Positions 32,691 to 40,812 of a DNA stretch of 47,165 nt are shown here, piece after piece; position 1 is the stretch's first letter; every line of letters begins with the position of its first letter. Location: assembly GCA_025056175.1 (NCBI GenBank), contig JANWWK010000021.1, positions 1-47,165 on the forward strand. The letters run 5' to 3'. This DNA comes from Anaerolineales bacterium (lineage in GTDB: Bacteria; Chloroflexota; Anaerolineae; Anaerolineales; Villigracilaceae). A program made the translations under genes and the position numbers. A model generated the notes under the pieces. That model saw only the letters and a list, made by a program, of their open reading frames with translations. It did no database searches and had not been told where the DNA came from.

Positions 32691-34553
32691 TCAATACCGT
32701 TTTCTGAACACTGAATACTCCCTGCGGTGATAGACCATCCATTCCAGAAGCAGAACCAGCAGCGCCAGCCCAACCAGCCAGGGCCACAATTCGCGCAGAC
32801 CGGTGCGTTCCGTGGCAGCAGGCGGGATAACCTTCTGCCCGATTTGCAGAGACGAACGGGGGCGGATGTCGGATTCGTCTGGGTCAAACAGGTTGACGGC
32901 GAAGTATTCGACGCGGTTACTTTCGTTTGAGAGGAAGTTTATGGCATAGTAGCCGATTTCTTCGGTTGCCGTAAAGGTCAGGGATGCGTCGCTGGACAAA
33001 AAGGTGTGAAGTTTGCCGGAGGGGGCAGCAACCGTTACCTGTTGCGTGCCAGGCGGAGGGACGAGGGTCAGGCTTTCGCCGGGATGCAGGCTTTGCGAAG
33101 CGTCGAACGCAGTAGGCGGCACCAGGTAATCTATCAGATTGCTGAACAGGATGGGGTAGGCCACCTGAAGCGGCAGGTCGCTCTGACGCAGGTCGAACAT
33201 CACTGCTGCAATACGGCGGCCTTCAGTCTCTCCGGCAAAGACCAGTGGACGGCCATCGGCCTCGATGAGCGTCTCAGCCCAGTTGGGAAGAGTGGCTGCG
33301 TTGGCCTGCAAGATGTGGACATTGCTCCAATCCACATAGCGGGTGAGCGGATGTTCGCGCAGGCGCATTTCGGCAGGCTGGAAGGGTGAGCCAGGCGCAA
33401 AGAGCGGGTTAGGCGGCGGGTTCACGAACAGGAGCGCGCCTGGCGGCAGTTGGGGGGGATAGAGACCATCGAACAGATACAGGTCGAACCGCTCGGCGGG
33501 CAGTTCATCAGAGAGTGCCCGGAAGGGACGTATCCCCGGCAGGGCGGCCAGCAGTTGTTCCAGGTACAGGTTTCCTTTTGAGACGAGCAGCACGCGGCGG
33601 GTAGCGGTTTCGCGGTCTATGGCGAAGGCAGTGTCATCAAGCTGCAAGGCATCTGGCGGCGTGGTTGCCTGTGGAGAGGTGATTTGCGCCTGGTAGATAC
33701 CGCCGTTGGAGATGATATTTTCAAGCGTGATGTTACGCTGCTCACCGGGGGGAATTTCCAGCTGACGAGCGTAGCGTAACGCAGTTTCTTGCGCGGTGAT
33801 TTCGGAAATGGAGAGCAACACAGTGTGTGACGTGCTGCTGTAATTGCTGACTTCGGCAAACAGTTGCCCGCCGCGCAGTGCCAGGGCGCTGATTGCCAGG
33901 TTGTCCTGCGCAACGCCGACCGGTACATAGCGCACCTCACCAGGCAGAGCGGGCAGACCAGTGGTCGGCAGCCCGCCATCCGAGACGATGACAATGACCG
34001 GCTCGCTGGCGTTGCGGGCGGCTGCGGTGGCTAACGCAAACGCTGCCTGCCAATCGGCGCTGGTGGGGGTGGGACGCGCAGAGGCCAGTGCCTGGCGTAA
34101 CAGGGCTTTGTCATTTTCGGCAGCGATGAGTGTTTGGGGCGTGTTTCTGACCAGGATGAGCGTCAGGCGTGAATCGTCAGGTAGATTCTCGATGAGTGTT
34201 CCAACCGCGCGGCGGGCAGCCTCGAAACGGTTAGGCGCCACGTCGGTGGCGTGCATGGAGGCCGAGCCATCGAGCAGGACGATAACCGCTCCTGAGGCCA
34301 CTGCCGGCGTCAAGACTGCCGGGCGGGCAAAGGCCATCGTCAGGGCTGCCAGGATAAAAAGCTGCAGGAAGAGCAACAGATTACGCTTGAGTTTTTGCCA
34401 GGGGGTATTGGCCTGCCGGTCGCGCAGAATTTGCTGCCAGAGCAGAATCGAAGAGACCTGCGCGGGCTTGCGGCGCAGTTTGAGCATGTAAAGCAGGAGA
34501 ATGGGAACGGCCAACAGAAGCAAGGCCAGTCCACCAGGGACAAGCAATTGCAT
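32691..34553 (-). CDS. BatA-like membrane protein with VWA domain
   Basis: 620 residues. The N-terminal aerotolerance-type segment (LLVPGGLALLLLAVPILLLYMLKLRRKPAQVSSILLWQQILRD ... LKRNLLLFLQLFILAALTMAFARP) is the BatA/RND-like membrane hairpin. A VWA domain starts VIVLLDGSASM (DxSxS). The remainder is beta-rich and ends with a membrane helix (LWPWLVGLALLVLLLEWMVY). This is the paralogue-like partner of the double-VWA protein; both share the two-helix N-terminus and VWA layout. The start at 34553 has AGGAGAG upstream. Members of this cluster type are implicated in stress tolerance or complex assembly; its exact role here is not known. Confidence 0.84.
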   Translation of the reverse strand: MQLLVPGGLALLLLAVPILLLYMLKLRRKPAQVSSILLWQQILRDRQANTPWQKLKRNLLLFLQLFILAALTMAFARPAVLTPAVASGAVIVLLDGSASMHATDVAPNRFEAARRAVGTLIENLPDDSRLTLILVRNTPQTLIAAENDKALLRQALASARPTPTSADWQAAFALATAAARNASEPVIVIVSDGGLPTTGLPALPGEVRYVPVGVAQDNLAISALALRGGQLFAEVSNYSSTSHTVLLSISEITAQETALRYARQLEIPPGEQRNITLENIISNGGIYQAQITSPQATTPPDALQLDDTAFAIDRETATRRVLLVSKGNLYLEQLLAALPGIRPFRALSDELPAERFDLYLFDGLYPPQLPPGALLFVNPPPNPLFAPGSPFQPAEMRLREHPLTRYVDWSNVHILQANAATLPNWAETLIEADGRPLVFAGETEGRRIAAVMFDLRQSDLPLQVAYPILFSNLIDYLVPPTAFDASQSLHPGESLTLVPPPGTQQVTVAAPSGKLHTFLSSDASLTFTATEEIGYYAINFLSNESNRVEYFAVNLFDPDESDIRPRSSLQIGQKVIPPAATERTGLRELWPWLVGLALLVLLLEWMVYHRREYSVFRKRY

Positions 34554-34590
34554 AAGGATGCTCTCCTGCCTGGAGTTTACCAGAAAAGAG

Positions 34591-35421
34591 CTAATGATTG
34601 TCCTGGTATTTCATTTCCCCGGCTTCAATCGCAATCGGCAGGCGGTTATCGGGCGTGGGCAGGCCGCAGGTGGCGTAGGGGGTGTAGGCGCAGGGCATGT
34701 TATAGGCTTTGTTGAAGTCCAGAATCACCCGTCCGTTTTCGGGGGCTTCGGTCAGCAGATAGCGCCCGCCCGGATAAGATGTTTTTCCGCAGGTTTTATC
34801 GTGAAACGCAATAAAGAGACCGCCATCGCCGGCGTTTTCGGCATCCAGTTTGTATTCGCGGCCTTCCCAGGTGAAGATGACCTTGCCAATCATGTGCGTA
34901 TCGTGGGTTTCGCCGATGATGTCCTGCTGTTTGACGAGTTTGTACGGCGCATAGCCCTCGTAGCGGGCTTCCAGGCGGTATTCGGGTTTATAGGGATACC
35001 AGTTCAGACCGGTGAATTGCAGGCGGGCGGGGTTGTTTTTATCCCAAAGGCGGATGAGCGTGGCGCTGCCGCGTTTGAGAACGACCAGGATGAGACACTG
35101 CAATTCCAGGAAATCCGGTTTTTCTTTCTGGTCGTCTTGCAACGGCCCGGTTGGCACGGTACCGCCATTGCAGGTGATGGTCACATCCGGCGCGGGTTTG
35201 AGATATACCAGCCCATGTTTGAAAAGAAAACTGCCTGCCAGCGGCGGCGCGCAGGCAGGCAGGACGAAATCACATTTGGGGTTGCTGCCGAAGGTGTTTT
35301 CGCCCTCCTTCAGCCAGTACAGGCCTGCCAGTCCGAGCCAGCTTTTTTCGCTGGTGCGCAGGCGCTCGGCGCGGGCGGTGCGCCATTCCAGGACTTCAGT
35401 TTCGTCATCCCGACCGGTCAT
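34591..35421 (-). CDS. DUF1684 protein
   Basis: 276 residues. EVLEWRTARAERLRTSEKSWLGLAGLYWLKEGENTFGSNPKCDFVLP is the signature opening of DUF1684. Later segments RYEGYAPYKLV, EYKLDAENAGDGGLFIAFHDKTCGKTSYPGGRYLLTEAP and ILDFNKAYNMPCAYTPYATCGLPTPDNRLPIAIEAGE carry conserved residues of the family and several cysteines. No signal peptide or membrane segment is present. The gene sits between the DUF58 and BatA-like genes, 5 nt after DUF58, with no clear ribosome binding site, so it is probably translated by coupling. Biochemical function is unknown. Confidence 0.82.
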   Translation of the reverse strand: MTGRDDETEVLEWRTARAERLRTSEKSWLGLAGLYWLKEGENTFGSNPKCDFVLPACAPPLAGSFLFKHGLVYLKPAPDVTITCNGGTVPTGPLQDDQKEKPDFLELQCLILVVLKRGSATLIRLWDKNNPARLQFTGLNWYPYKPEYRLEARYEGYAPYKLVKQQDIIGETHDTHMIGKVIFTWEGREYKLDAENAGDGGLFIAFHDKTCGKTSYPGGRYLLTEAPENGRVILDFNKAYNMPCAYTPYATCGLPTPDNRLPIAIEAGEMKYQDNH

Positions 35422-35425
35422 GTTT

Positions 35426-36310
35426 TTATTTTACCACGTTTGCCTTGCGCATTTCCAGCAGGAGCATTTCGTCCCAGGGGCGGTTTGTGACCACAGACAG
35501 GTAGCGCATTCCTTGTTTGCGGCATTCAGCCTGGAGCGATTCGAGCCACGCTGCGGCACGCTTGCGATACAGGGAGCGCAGACCTCCATCGAGCGAAACG
35601 TCTTGTGTCTGGCCGGTTTCGATGTCGAGCAGCTGTAAATCGCCGGTGAGCGGCGGGTCGAGTTCATCGGGGGAGAGGACGTGTAAGAGAACAGCCTCTT
35701 GTTGACGGCGCAGAAGACGCAGGAAATGGTCTGGTGTTGTTTCGAACAAATCCGAAATCAGAATGAACAGGCCCGGACGGCGCGGCGTGAGTGCATAGGC
35801 CTGGAGCGCTTCACGTAGACGGGTTTCGCCGTCGGGTTGCAGGTTCTCAAGGAACGCAAACAGGCGTGGCAGGGCAATTTGTCCGCGCGTGGGGCCGAAT
35901 TCGGCGGTGACGCGCCCGTTTTGCAGAATGCCCACGGTGAGCGAATCGCCCGAAGCGAGTGCCACTGCGCCCAGCCCGGCGGCCAGGCGCAGGGCGTAAC
36001 GAAATTTATGCAGGGTGTTTTCCGCTTCGGGCGGCCAATCCATAGATTTGGACGCATCCAGAAGCAGGTGAACCGCCAGGTCTTCCTCTTCCTCCAACAA
36101 TTTGATGAAAGGCCGTTCCAGCCGGGCGTAGATGTTCCAATCCAGCCGGCGCAGGTCGTCACCGGGGGTGTAATCCCGGTAATCGGCAAATTCGATGCTG
36201 GAGCCGCGTTTGGAGGAGCGCCGTTCCCCTTTGATGGCGCCGCTGCGAATGCGTCTGGCAATCAGAGTTAGCCGATGAAGTTTGCGGAGGGTGGTTTCGT
36301 CCAGAAGCAT
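35426..36310 (-). CDS. DUF58 domain protein (VWA-like)
   Basis: 294 residues. RGSSIEFADYRDYTPGDDLRRLDWNIYARLERPFIKLLEEEEDLAVHLLLDASKSM contains the DUF58 motif and leads into a VWA-like fold with the MIDAS-type DASKSM. No membrane segments are seen. The start MLLDETTLRKL (36310) is taken because the family begins near LRKLHRLTL. Longer frames overlap the methylase gene. In other bacteria DUF58 genes sit with MoxR, transglutaminase and VWA genes. Here the MoxR is absent from the cluster and a DUF1684 gene and BatA-like and VWA genes follow. Confidence 0.86.
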   Translation of the reverse strand: MLLDETTLRKLHRLTLIARRIRSGAIKGERRSSKRGSSIEFADYRDYTPGDDLRRLDWNIYARLERPFIKLLEEEEDLAVHLLLDASKSMDWPPEAENTLHKFRYALRLAAGLGAVALASGDSLTVGILQNGRVTAEFGPTRGQIALPRLFAFLENLQPDGETRLREALQAYALTPRRPGLFILISDLFETTPDHFLRLLRRQQEAVLLHVLSPDELDPPLTGDLQLLDIETGQTQDVSLDGGLRSLYRKRAAAWLESLQAECRKQGMRYLSVVTNRPWDEMLLLEMRKANVVK

Positions 36311-36338
36311 GGCGTGGAGAGAGTGGGAAGGCGGGACG

Positions 36339-37151
36339 TTATTCGTTGCGGAATTGCAGGCAGTAGTGGTGAAAGGTGTTGCTGACCCAGGCGCTGCCCA
36401 GCCCAAACGGCGCCAGGCGTTGATTGTCTTGCAGCCAGAGTTTTTCGTCCTTCAGGGCGTAGATGTTTCCCAGTTCACGGCCTAAATCCCAGGCCAATGG
36501 GTAGATTTTACCGCCCTTTTTGACGTTCTTGACGATGATGGTCAGGTAGGCACCTGGGCGCAAGAGCGGTTTTAGCCCGGCATAGATGGCGACCAGTTGT
36601 GTGAGAAAGGCTGCGTAGTCGTGAACGTTGCCCAAATCACGCGGGTCGTCGGAGTACACCACGTCCAGCCCATCGGTGGCGCGTCGTCGTTTTTGGGTTT
36701 CTGCCCCGCGGGCGTGGAGCATATCCCAATAGGGCGGAGAGGTCAGGACGTAATCTACAGTGGGAAGGGCGTATTCAGTGGCGCGGGCAGCATCTCCCTC
36801 GATGATTTCTGCCGTTATCGGTGCAAAATCGGCATTTGCTTTCAGCAGTGCGCGCTCTTCGGCGAGAATCTGGCGCGCAATTGCGGCATATTTGGGGTTC
36901 AGTTCGATGCCGTAGGAGTGGCGTCCGGCACGCAGGGCGGCCACGAGGGTTGAGCCGGTGCCGCACATTGGGTCCAATACGGTTTGACCTTTTTTGGTGA
37001 AAAAGGTGATGAACTCCTGCGCCAGTGTCTCCGGAAATTTGGCAGGGTGAGTCAGAACGCCTTTCTTGCGCGGCGGTGGGTTGTGGATGAACCAGGATTT
37101 CTGAAATTTGAGCCAGGTTTTGGGGTCGAGGTCGTTGAGTTTGTTGTTCAT
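36339..37151 (-). CDS. Orphan DNA (adenine-N6 or cytosine-N4) methyltransferase-like protein
   Basis: 270 residues. Motif X/I block FPETLAQEFITFFTKKGQTVLDPMCGTGSTLVAALRAG with GIELNP is followed by catalytic motif IV TSPPYW. The cofactor motif thus precedes the catalytic motif, the reverse of the standard beta-type order. The long region after TSPPYW may serve as target recognition, including basic stretch TQKRRRATDGLD. No restriction endonuclease gene is adjacent, so it is an orphan enzyme. The ATG overlaps the lipoprotein stop by 4 nt (ATGA). A TSPPYW motif fits N4-cytosine or N6-adenine targets. An RNA substrate is also possible. Confidence 0.78.
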   Translation of the reverse strand: MNNKLNDLDPKTWLKFQKSWFIHNPPPRKKGVLTHPAKFPETLAQEFITFFTKKGQTVLDPMCGTGSTLVAALRAGRHSYGIELNPKYAAIARQILAEERALLKANADFAPITAEIIEGDAARATEYALPTVDYVLTSPPYWDMLHARGAETQKRRRATDGLDVVYSDDPRDLGNVHDYAAFLTQLVAIYAGLKPLLRPGAYLTIIVKNVKKGGKIYPLAWDLGRELGNIYALKDEKLWLQDNQRLAPFGLGSAWVSNTFHHYCLQFRNE

Positions 37152-37993
37152 CGTGGCGTGCGGGTGGGGGTGGGGGTGCGGCTGGGGGTGGGCGTTGGTG
37201 TTGGGGAAACGTAAGAAACGGCGCGAATTTGCAAAGAGGAAAACGAGACGTTCAGGCCAACCTCGCTGCGGATGACCGCAAAGTAACCGACGCTACCGTT
37301 GCGGAAGACCGAATCCAGAACGGTGAATTGATAGCGGTCGTTCAAAAAGAAGCGCATTTCGTTCCCGGCTGTCCAGATGCCGATTTTGAACTGTGCGGGT
37401 GCGCCGGGGGGCAGGTCACCGCTGGTTTCCCAATCCGAAAGCGGATAAACTTCGCCGCCGCGTGCACGTTCAACACGCATGCGGCCCTCGCACGTCAGGG
37501 TGAAGCGGTAGGCGTATGCCTCGGTAGCAGCGCGAAAGTACATCCCATACGCATCGCGCGCGCCGCAACGGTTGAGAGTCACGTTGCTCTCGGCGTAGAA
37601 ATCGTTCAGCACCAATCCCTGCCGCAGAGTAGAGAGGTTGACCGGGGCAACATTCGCAGCCAGGATGAGCCGATTACCGCTCATCAGCACATTGCTGCTT
37701 CCTGCGCTTTGCTGACGGGCGTTCGTCCATTCGAGTGGCTGCGAAAAGTCATCGCTGTAGAGCGTATTTCCCAGCCCGGGCAGGGGGTTGGGCGTTGGGC
37801 TGGGTTGAAAAGTGGGATAAGGCGTGGGTGTAGCGGTGGACGGGAACCACACGATGGTGGGTGTGGCGCTCGGCGTGGGAGCAACGGTGGCTGTTGGAGG
37901 GGAGGAGACCTGCGCGTTTGAGACGCAGGCCCCCAGAAGCACAGCCAGCAGGCCAGCCCAGACCCAGAATGAAGGAGCAAAACGGTTGTTCAC
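37148..37993 (-). CDS. Secreted lipoprotein with Pro/Thr linkers and a LamG-like domain
   Basis: 281 residues from GTG 37993. The N-terminus MNNRFAPSFWVWAGLLAVLLGAC is a lipoprotein signal with lipobox LGAC. Two Pro/Thr-rich low-complexity stretches surround a beta-sandwich domain (YSDDFSQPLEWTNA ... GMYFRAATEAYAYRFTLTCEGRMRVERARGG ... FLNDRYQFTVLDS) reminiscent of concanavalin/LamG-like sugar-binding folds. The C-terminus is a PT repeat. The GTG is supported by the signal peptide and by a TACAAT -10 element 6 nt upstream, giving a leaderless transcript. Longer frame starts add unrelated residues. The role could be cell-surface carbohydrate binding; uncertain. Confidence 0.72.
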   Translation of the reverse strand: MNNRFAPSFWVWAGLLAVLLGACVSNAQVSSPPTATVAPTPSATPTIVWFPSTATPTPYPTFQPSPTPNPLPGLGNTLYSDDFSQPLEWTNARQQSAGSSNVLMSGNRLILAANVAPVNLSTLRQGLVLNDFYAESNVTLNRCGARDAYGMYFRAATEAYAYRFTLTCEGRMRVERARGGEVYPLSDWETSGDLPPGAPAQFKIGIWTAGNEMRFFLNDRYQFTVLDSVFRNGSVGYFAVIRSEVGLNVSFSSLQIRAVSYVSPTPTPTPSRTPTPTRTPR

Positions 37994-37999
37994 GTTCGC

Positions 38000-38005
38000 A
38001 TTGTA
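38000..38005 (-). promoter_or_regulatory. -10 element for leaderless lipoprotein transcript
   Basis: TACAAT on the minus strand, then 6 nt, then GTG (37993). Predicted transcription start falls on the GTG. It likely drives the long 25597-37993 gene block. Confidence 0.5.
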
Positions 38006-38120
38006 CCCGAAAATGGGGGGTGTGAGTTTCATCCCGCTTTTTCGTGGCGTTTCGCAGATACCGGAATGGGACAGGTGTTGTACAATGGGGTTACCAAATC
38101 CCAAACAGAAGGAGAAATGT

Positions 38121-39158
38121 ATGCCCGATAAAGCCGTCCTCGTCACCGGAGCGTGTGGTGAGATTGGTCAGGCATTGGTTCAAAGTTTGGCACAGAAGGG
38201 AGGCTATCGCATTGTTACCACCGATTTGATGCCGCTTCCCGATTCGTTGAAGGCCTATTCAGCGGAACACGTGCAGGGAGACCTGGTGTACCGCGTCAAG
38301 CAGTTCTATGACTATAATTTCGACATCATGTTTCACCTGGCGGCTTCGCTTTCCTCAAAAGCGGAGGTAGCAACGGAGGAAGCGCACCGCATCAACGTCG
38401 AAGGGACGATGCAGTTATTGATGCTGGCAGCGTATAAGTCCGAAAAGCGCGGCAAAGCGGTCAAGTTCATCTTTCCGAGTTCGATTGCGGCCTATGGTTT
38501 TGATAGCCTGGAACAAAAACGCAAGGCCGGGCGGGTGAAGGAGGAAGAATACAATCATCCGCACACCATGTACGGCGCAAACAAGTTGTATTGCGAAAAA
38601 TTGGGAGAATACTACGGCAACTTTTACGGTCAACGTCATCTGGACCCCAATCCGCCGGTGATGCTGGATTTCCGTGCCATTCGCTTCCCCGGTTTGATTA
38701 GCGCCTACACTTTGCCCACCGGTGGAACCAGCGATTACGGCCCGGAAATGCTCCATGCGGCGGCGCAGGGACTTTCGTATTCGTGCTTTGTGCGCGAAGA
38801 TACCAAAATTCCCTTTATGGCAATGCCCGACGCCATCAAAGCCCTGTTGATGCTGACGGAAGTGCCGCGCGACTATCTCACCCGTCAGGTGTACAACATC
38901 ACGGCCTTCAGCCTGACCGCCGGCGAGTTTCGCAAGCGTGCTGATAATGCTTTCCCCGGTACGCGCATCACCTTTGAACCGAATCCGCGCCGGCAGGGGA
39001 TTGTAGATTCCTGGCCCGAAGATATGGACGACTCGGCAGCCCGCAACGATTGGGGCTGGGAGCCAGATTACGATTTAGACCGTTTCTTCGATGAGTATTT
39101 TCTGCCGGAAATCCGCAAACGCTATGCCTTTCGCCCCAGTTTGCGGACGAAGGAGTGA
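38121..39158 (+). CDS. NAD-dependent epimerase/dehydratase-family SDR, L-threonine 3-dehydrogenase-like
   Basis: 345 residues. NAD-binding GxxGxxG in VLVTGACGEIGQ, the HLAASLSSKAE active-site-adjacent run, and the catalytic YxxxK in MYGANKLYCEKLGEYY. The segment FRAIRFPGLISAYTLPTGGTSDYGPEMLHAAAQG closely recalls the short-chain type L-threonine 3-dehydrogenases, which oxidise threonine to 2-amino-3-ketobutyrate. Sugar epimerases remain an alternative. GAAGGAG at 38108-38114 precedes the ATG; an out-of-frame ATG at 38117 is not used. TACAAT at 38081-38086 may be the -10. Divergent from the lipoprotein operon and terminated by a bidirectional hairpin. Confidence 0.85.
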   Translation: MPDKAVLVTGACGEIGQALVQSLAQKGGYRIVTTDLMPLPDSLKAYSAEHVQGDLVYRVKQFYDYNFDIMFHLAASLSSKAEVATEEAHRINVEGTMQLLMLAAYKSEKRGKAVKFIFPSSIAAYGFDSLEQKRKAGRVKEEEYNHPHTMYGANKLYCEKLGEYYGNFYGQRHLDPNPPVMLDFRAIRFPGLISAYTLPTGGTSDYGPEMLHAAAQGLSYSCFVREDTKIPFMAMPDAIKALLMLTEVPRDYLTRQVYNITAFSLTAGEFRKRADNAFPGTRITFEPNPRRQGIVDSWPEDMDDSAARNDWGWEPDYDLDRFFDEYFLPEIRKRYAFRPSLRTKE

Positions 39159-39197
39159 CCAGAGCGCCAGACAGGCACACCGCTATCAGAATGAAAA

Positions 39198-39226
39198 AAC
39201 CGCCGGAAGTCTTCTTTCCGGCGGTT
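39198..39226 (+). terminator. Bidirectional terminator between SDR and CbiO genes
   Basis: 11-bp stem AACCGCCGGAA / TTCCGGCGGTT with 7-nt loop GTCTTCT. An A tract on the left provides a T tract for the minus-strand transport operon, and TTCGTTT follows for the plus strand. Confidence 0.85.
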
Positions 39227-39230
39227 CGTT

Positions 39231-39989
39231 TCAGGGCTTTTCCAGGCCGTGCGCTTCGAGCAAGGGCTGGTTCTCCAGCAATTCGGCGGTGGGGCCATCG
39301 GCAACGATGCGTCCTTCGTCCAGAATCACCATGCGCGGAAAGATTTCGCGCGCCAGTGCCAGGTCGTGGGTAGAGACGAGCATGGTCACCTGTAGTTCTT
39401 TCAGCAGACGGATGAGCGCACGACGGGCGCGCGGGTCCAGTCCCGCAGATGGTTCATCCAGAACGAGTAAATGCGGGTTCATAGACAGGACGGTGGCGAT
39501 GGCAATGCGTTTTTTCTCGCCCATGCTCAAGTGGTGTGAAAGCCGGTCGCGGTAAGCACTCATCCCTACCTGTGCCAGCGCCTGTTCGACTCGCGCGCGC
39601 ACTTCGCTTTCCGGGTAGCCCATGTGGAGCGGGCCAAAGGCCACGTCCTCGAAGACGGTAGGGGAGAACAACTGGTCATCCGGGTTTTGGAAGACCAGTC
39701 CCACAGCGGCGCGGATTTGCGGCAGGGTCTTTTCGGTCACTGGCAAGCCTGCGATATGAATGCTGCCTTTGCCACCGTTGAGAATGCCGTTCAGATGCAG
39801 CAACAGTGTACTTTTGCCTGCACCGTTCGGGCCGACCAGCGCCACTTTTTCGCCTTTGCGTAAGGTCAGGTGGATGCCGCGCAAGGCAACGTGCCCATCG
39901 GGATAGGAAAAATGCAGGTCGCAGATTTGCAGAATCTCGGCTTCGGACAGCGGAATGCCGGGTTGGGGAGCAGGGTGGACGATGGGCAT
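39231..39989 (-). CDS. cbiO: Cobalt/nickel ECF transporter ATPase CbiO
   Basis: 252-residue ATPase. Walker A ALVGPNGAGKSTLLLHLNG, Q-loop FQNPDDQLF (the NPDDQ of ECF ATPases), signature LSMGEKKRIAIA, Walker B LLVLDEPSAGLDPRARR and H-loop VSTHDLALA. The signature is LSMGE in place of the common LSGGQ, as in many CbiO proteins. ATG 39989 directly follows the CbiQ stop (TGAATG). Last gene of the fur-cbiMQO unit. It powers Ni or Co uptake with CbiQ and CbiM. Confidence 0.93.
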   Translation of the reverse strand: MPIVHPAPQPGIPLSEAEILQICDLHFSYPDGHVALRGIHLTLRKGEKVALVGPNGAGKSTLLLHLNGILNGGKGSIHIAGLPVTEKTLPQIRAAVGLVFQNPDDQLFSPTVFEDVAFGPLHMGYPESEVRARVEQALAQVGMSAYRDRLSHHLSMGEKKRIAIATVLSMNPHLLVLDEPSAGLDPRARRALIRLLKELQVTMLVSTHDLALAREIFPRMVILDEGRIVADGPTAELLENQPLLEAHGLEKP

Positions 39990-40784
39990 TCAACCAATCC
40001 TTCCAATCAGTTGTACGACCAGGAGCGCAGCAATCAGGAGCACCAGGCTCAACCAATCGCGTCGGCGCATCACGTGGGCGCGCAAGGTGCGGATGTGACC
40101 GGTGTATCCGCGCGCCAGCATAGCGTGGTAAATGCGGTCGGAGCGTTCGTAACTGCGTAAGAAGAGTTGACCGGCCATGTGGCCGGTGATTTGAGCGCGC
40201 CAGAAGACGCTGCGTCCGCTCTTCTGGCCCGGAATCGCGGCTGAGCGCGAATCGCGCGCACGAAGCAGGCGCAGCACTTCATCGCTCAGCACGAACAGGT
40301 AGCGGTAGAGAAATGCGATGATGGTGGTGAGGATTGCCGGAACGCGCAGATGCTCGAAGGCGTGAATCAGGTCGGGGAAAGGGGTGACGGCCACCAGCAA
40401 GATACCGGCCTGTACCGAGAGCCACGTTCGCAACAGGATGCTCCCAAAGCGGATGAGACCGGTATCCGTAGGGGTGAGTGATAGGCCCAACAGATTCCAC
40501 TCTGCCAGCGGCTGACCGTTGGGTGCAAAAAGGGCGGAAAGCGCCACCAGCATGAATGGCAAAGCAATGAAAGAGCGGCGGAAGGTGAAGTCGGGACCGA
40601 GGTGCGAGGCGAGATTGGCCAGCAAGAGCAACAACCACGTCAATCCAAAAGCGGCCCAGGCGCCATCGGGCAGCAGGGCGTTAGAAAGTACAAAGGCAAT
40701 CAGTCCCAGCACCTTCACGCGCGCGTCCAGGCGGTGCAGGGGGCTTTCGGTGGCGTAATAGCGGTCGAAGGCGTTGACGTGCAT
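39990..40784 (-). CDS. cbiQ: Cobalt/nickel ECF transporter T-component CbiQ
   Basis: About 264 residues with multiple membrane segments. The N-terminus FDRYYATESPLHRLDARVKVLGLIAFVLSNALL is diagnostic for CbiQ. A long coupling helix near VLSDEVLRLLRARDSRSA and the SYERSDRIYHAMLARGYTG motif (contacting CbiO) are conserved. ATG 40784 begins MHVNAFDRYY; a GTG four codons upstream (40796) is an alternative, and neither has a strong ribosome binding site. It links the ATPases to the CbiM substrate component. Confidence 0.92.
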   Translation of the reverse strand: MHVNAFDRYYATESPLHRLDARVKVLGLIAFVLSNALLPDGAWAAFGLTWLLLLLANLASHLGPDFTFRRSFIALPFMLVALSALFAPNGQPLAEWNLLGLSLTPTDTGLIRFGSILLRTWLSVQAGILLVAVTPFPDLIHAFEHLRVPAILTTIIAFLYRYLFVLSDEVLRLLRARDSRSAAIPGQKSGRSVFWRAQITGHMAGQLFLRSYERSDRIYHAMLARGYTGHIRTLRAHVMRRRDWLSLVLLIAALLVVQLIGRIG

Positions 40785-40812
40785 CAAGAAATTCACTCTG
40801 TGCGCTGTCGGG

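Noticed and set aside
37146-37206. GT/GC-rich near-tandem repeat on the plus strand
   Set aside because: It encodes the Pro/Thr-rich tail of the lipoprotein on the minus strand, so the repetition follows from the protein sequence.
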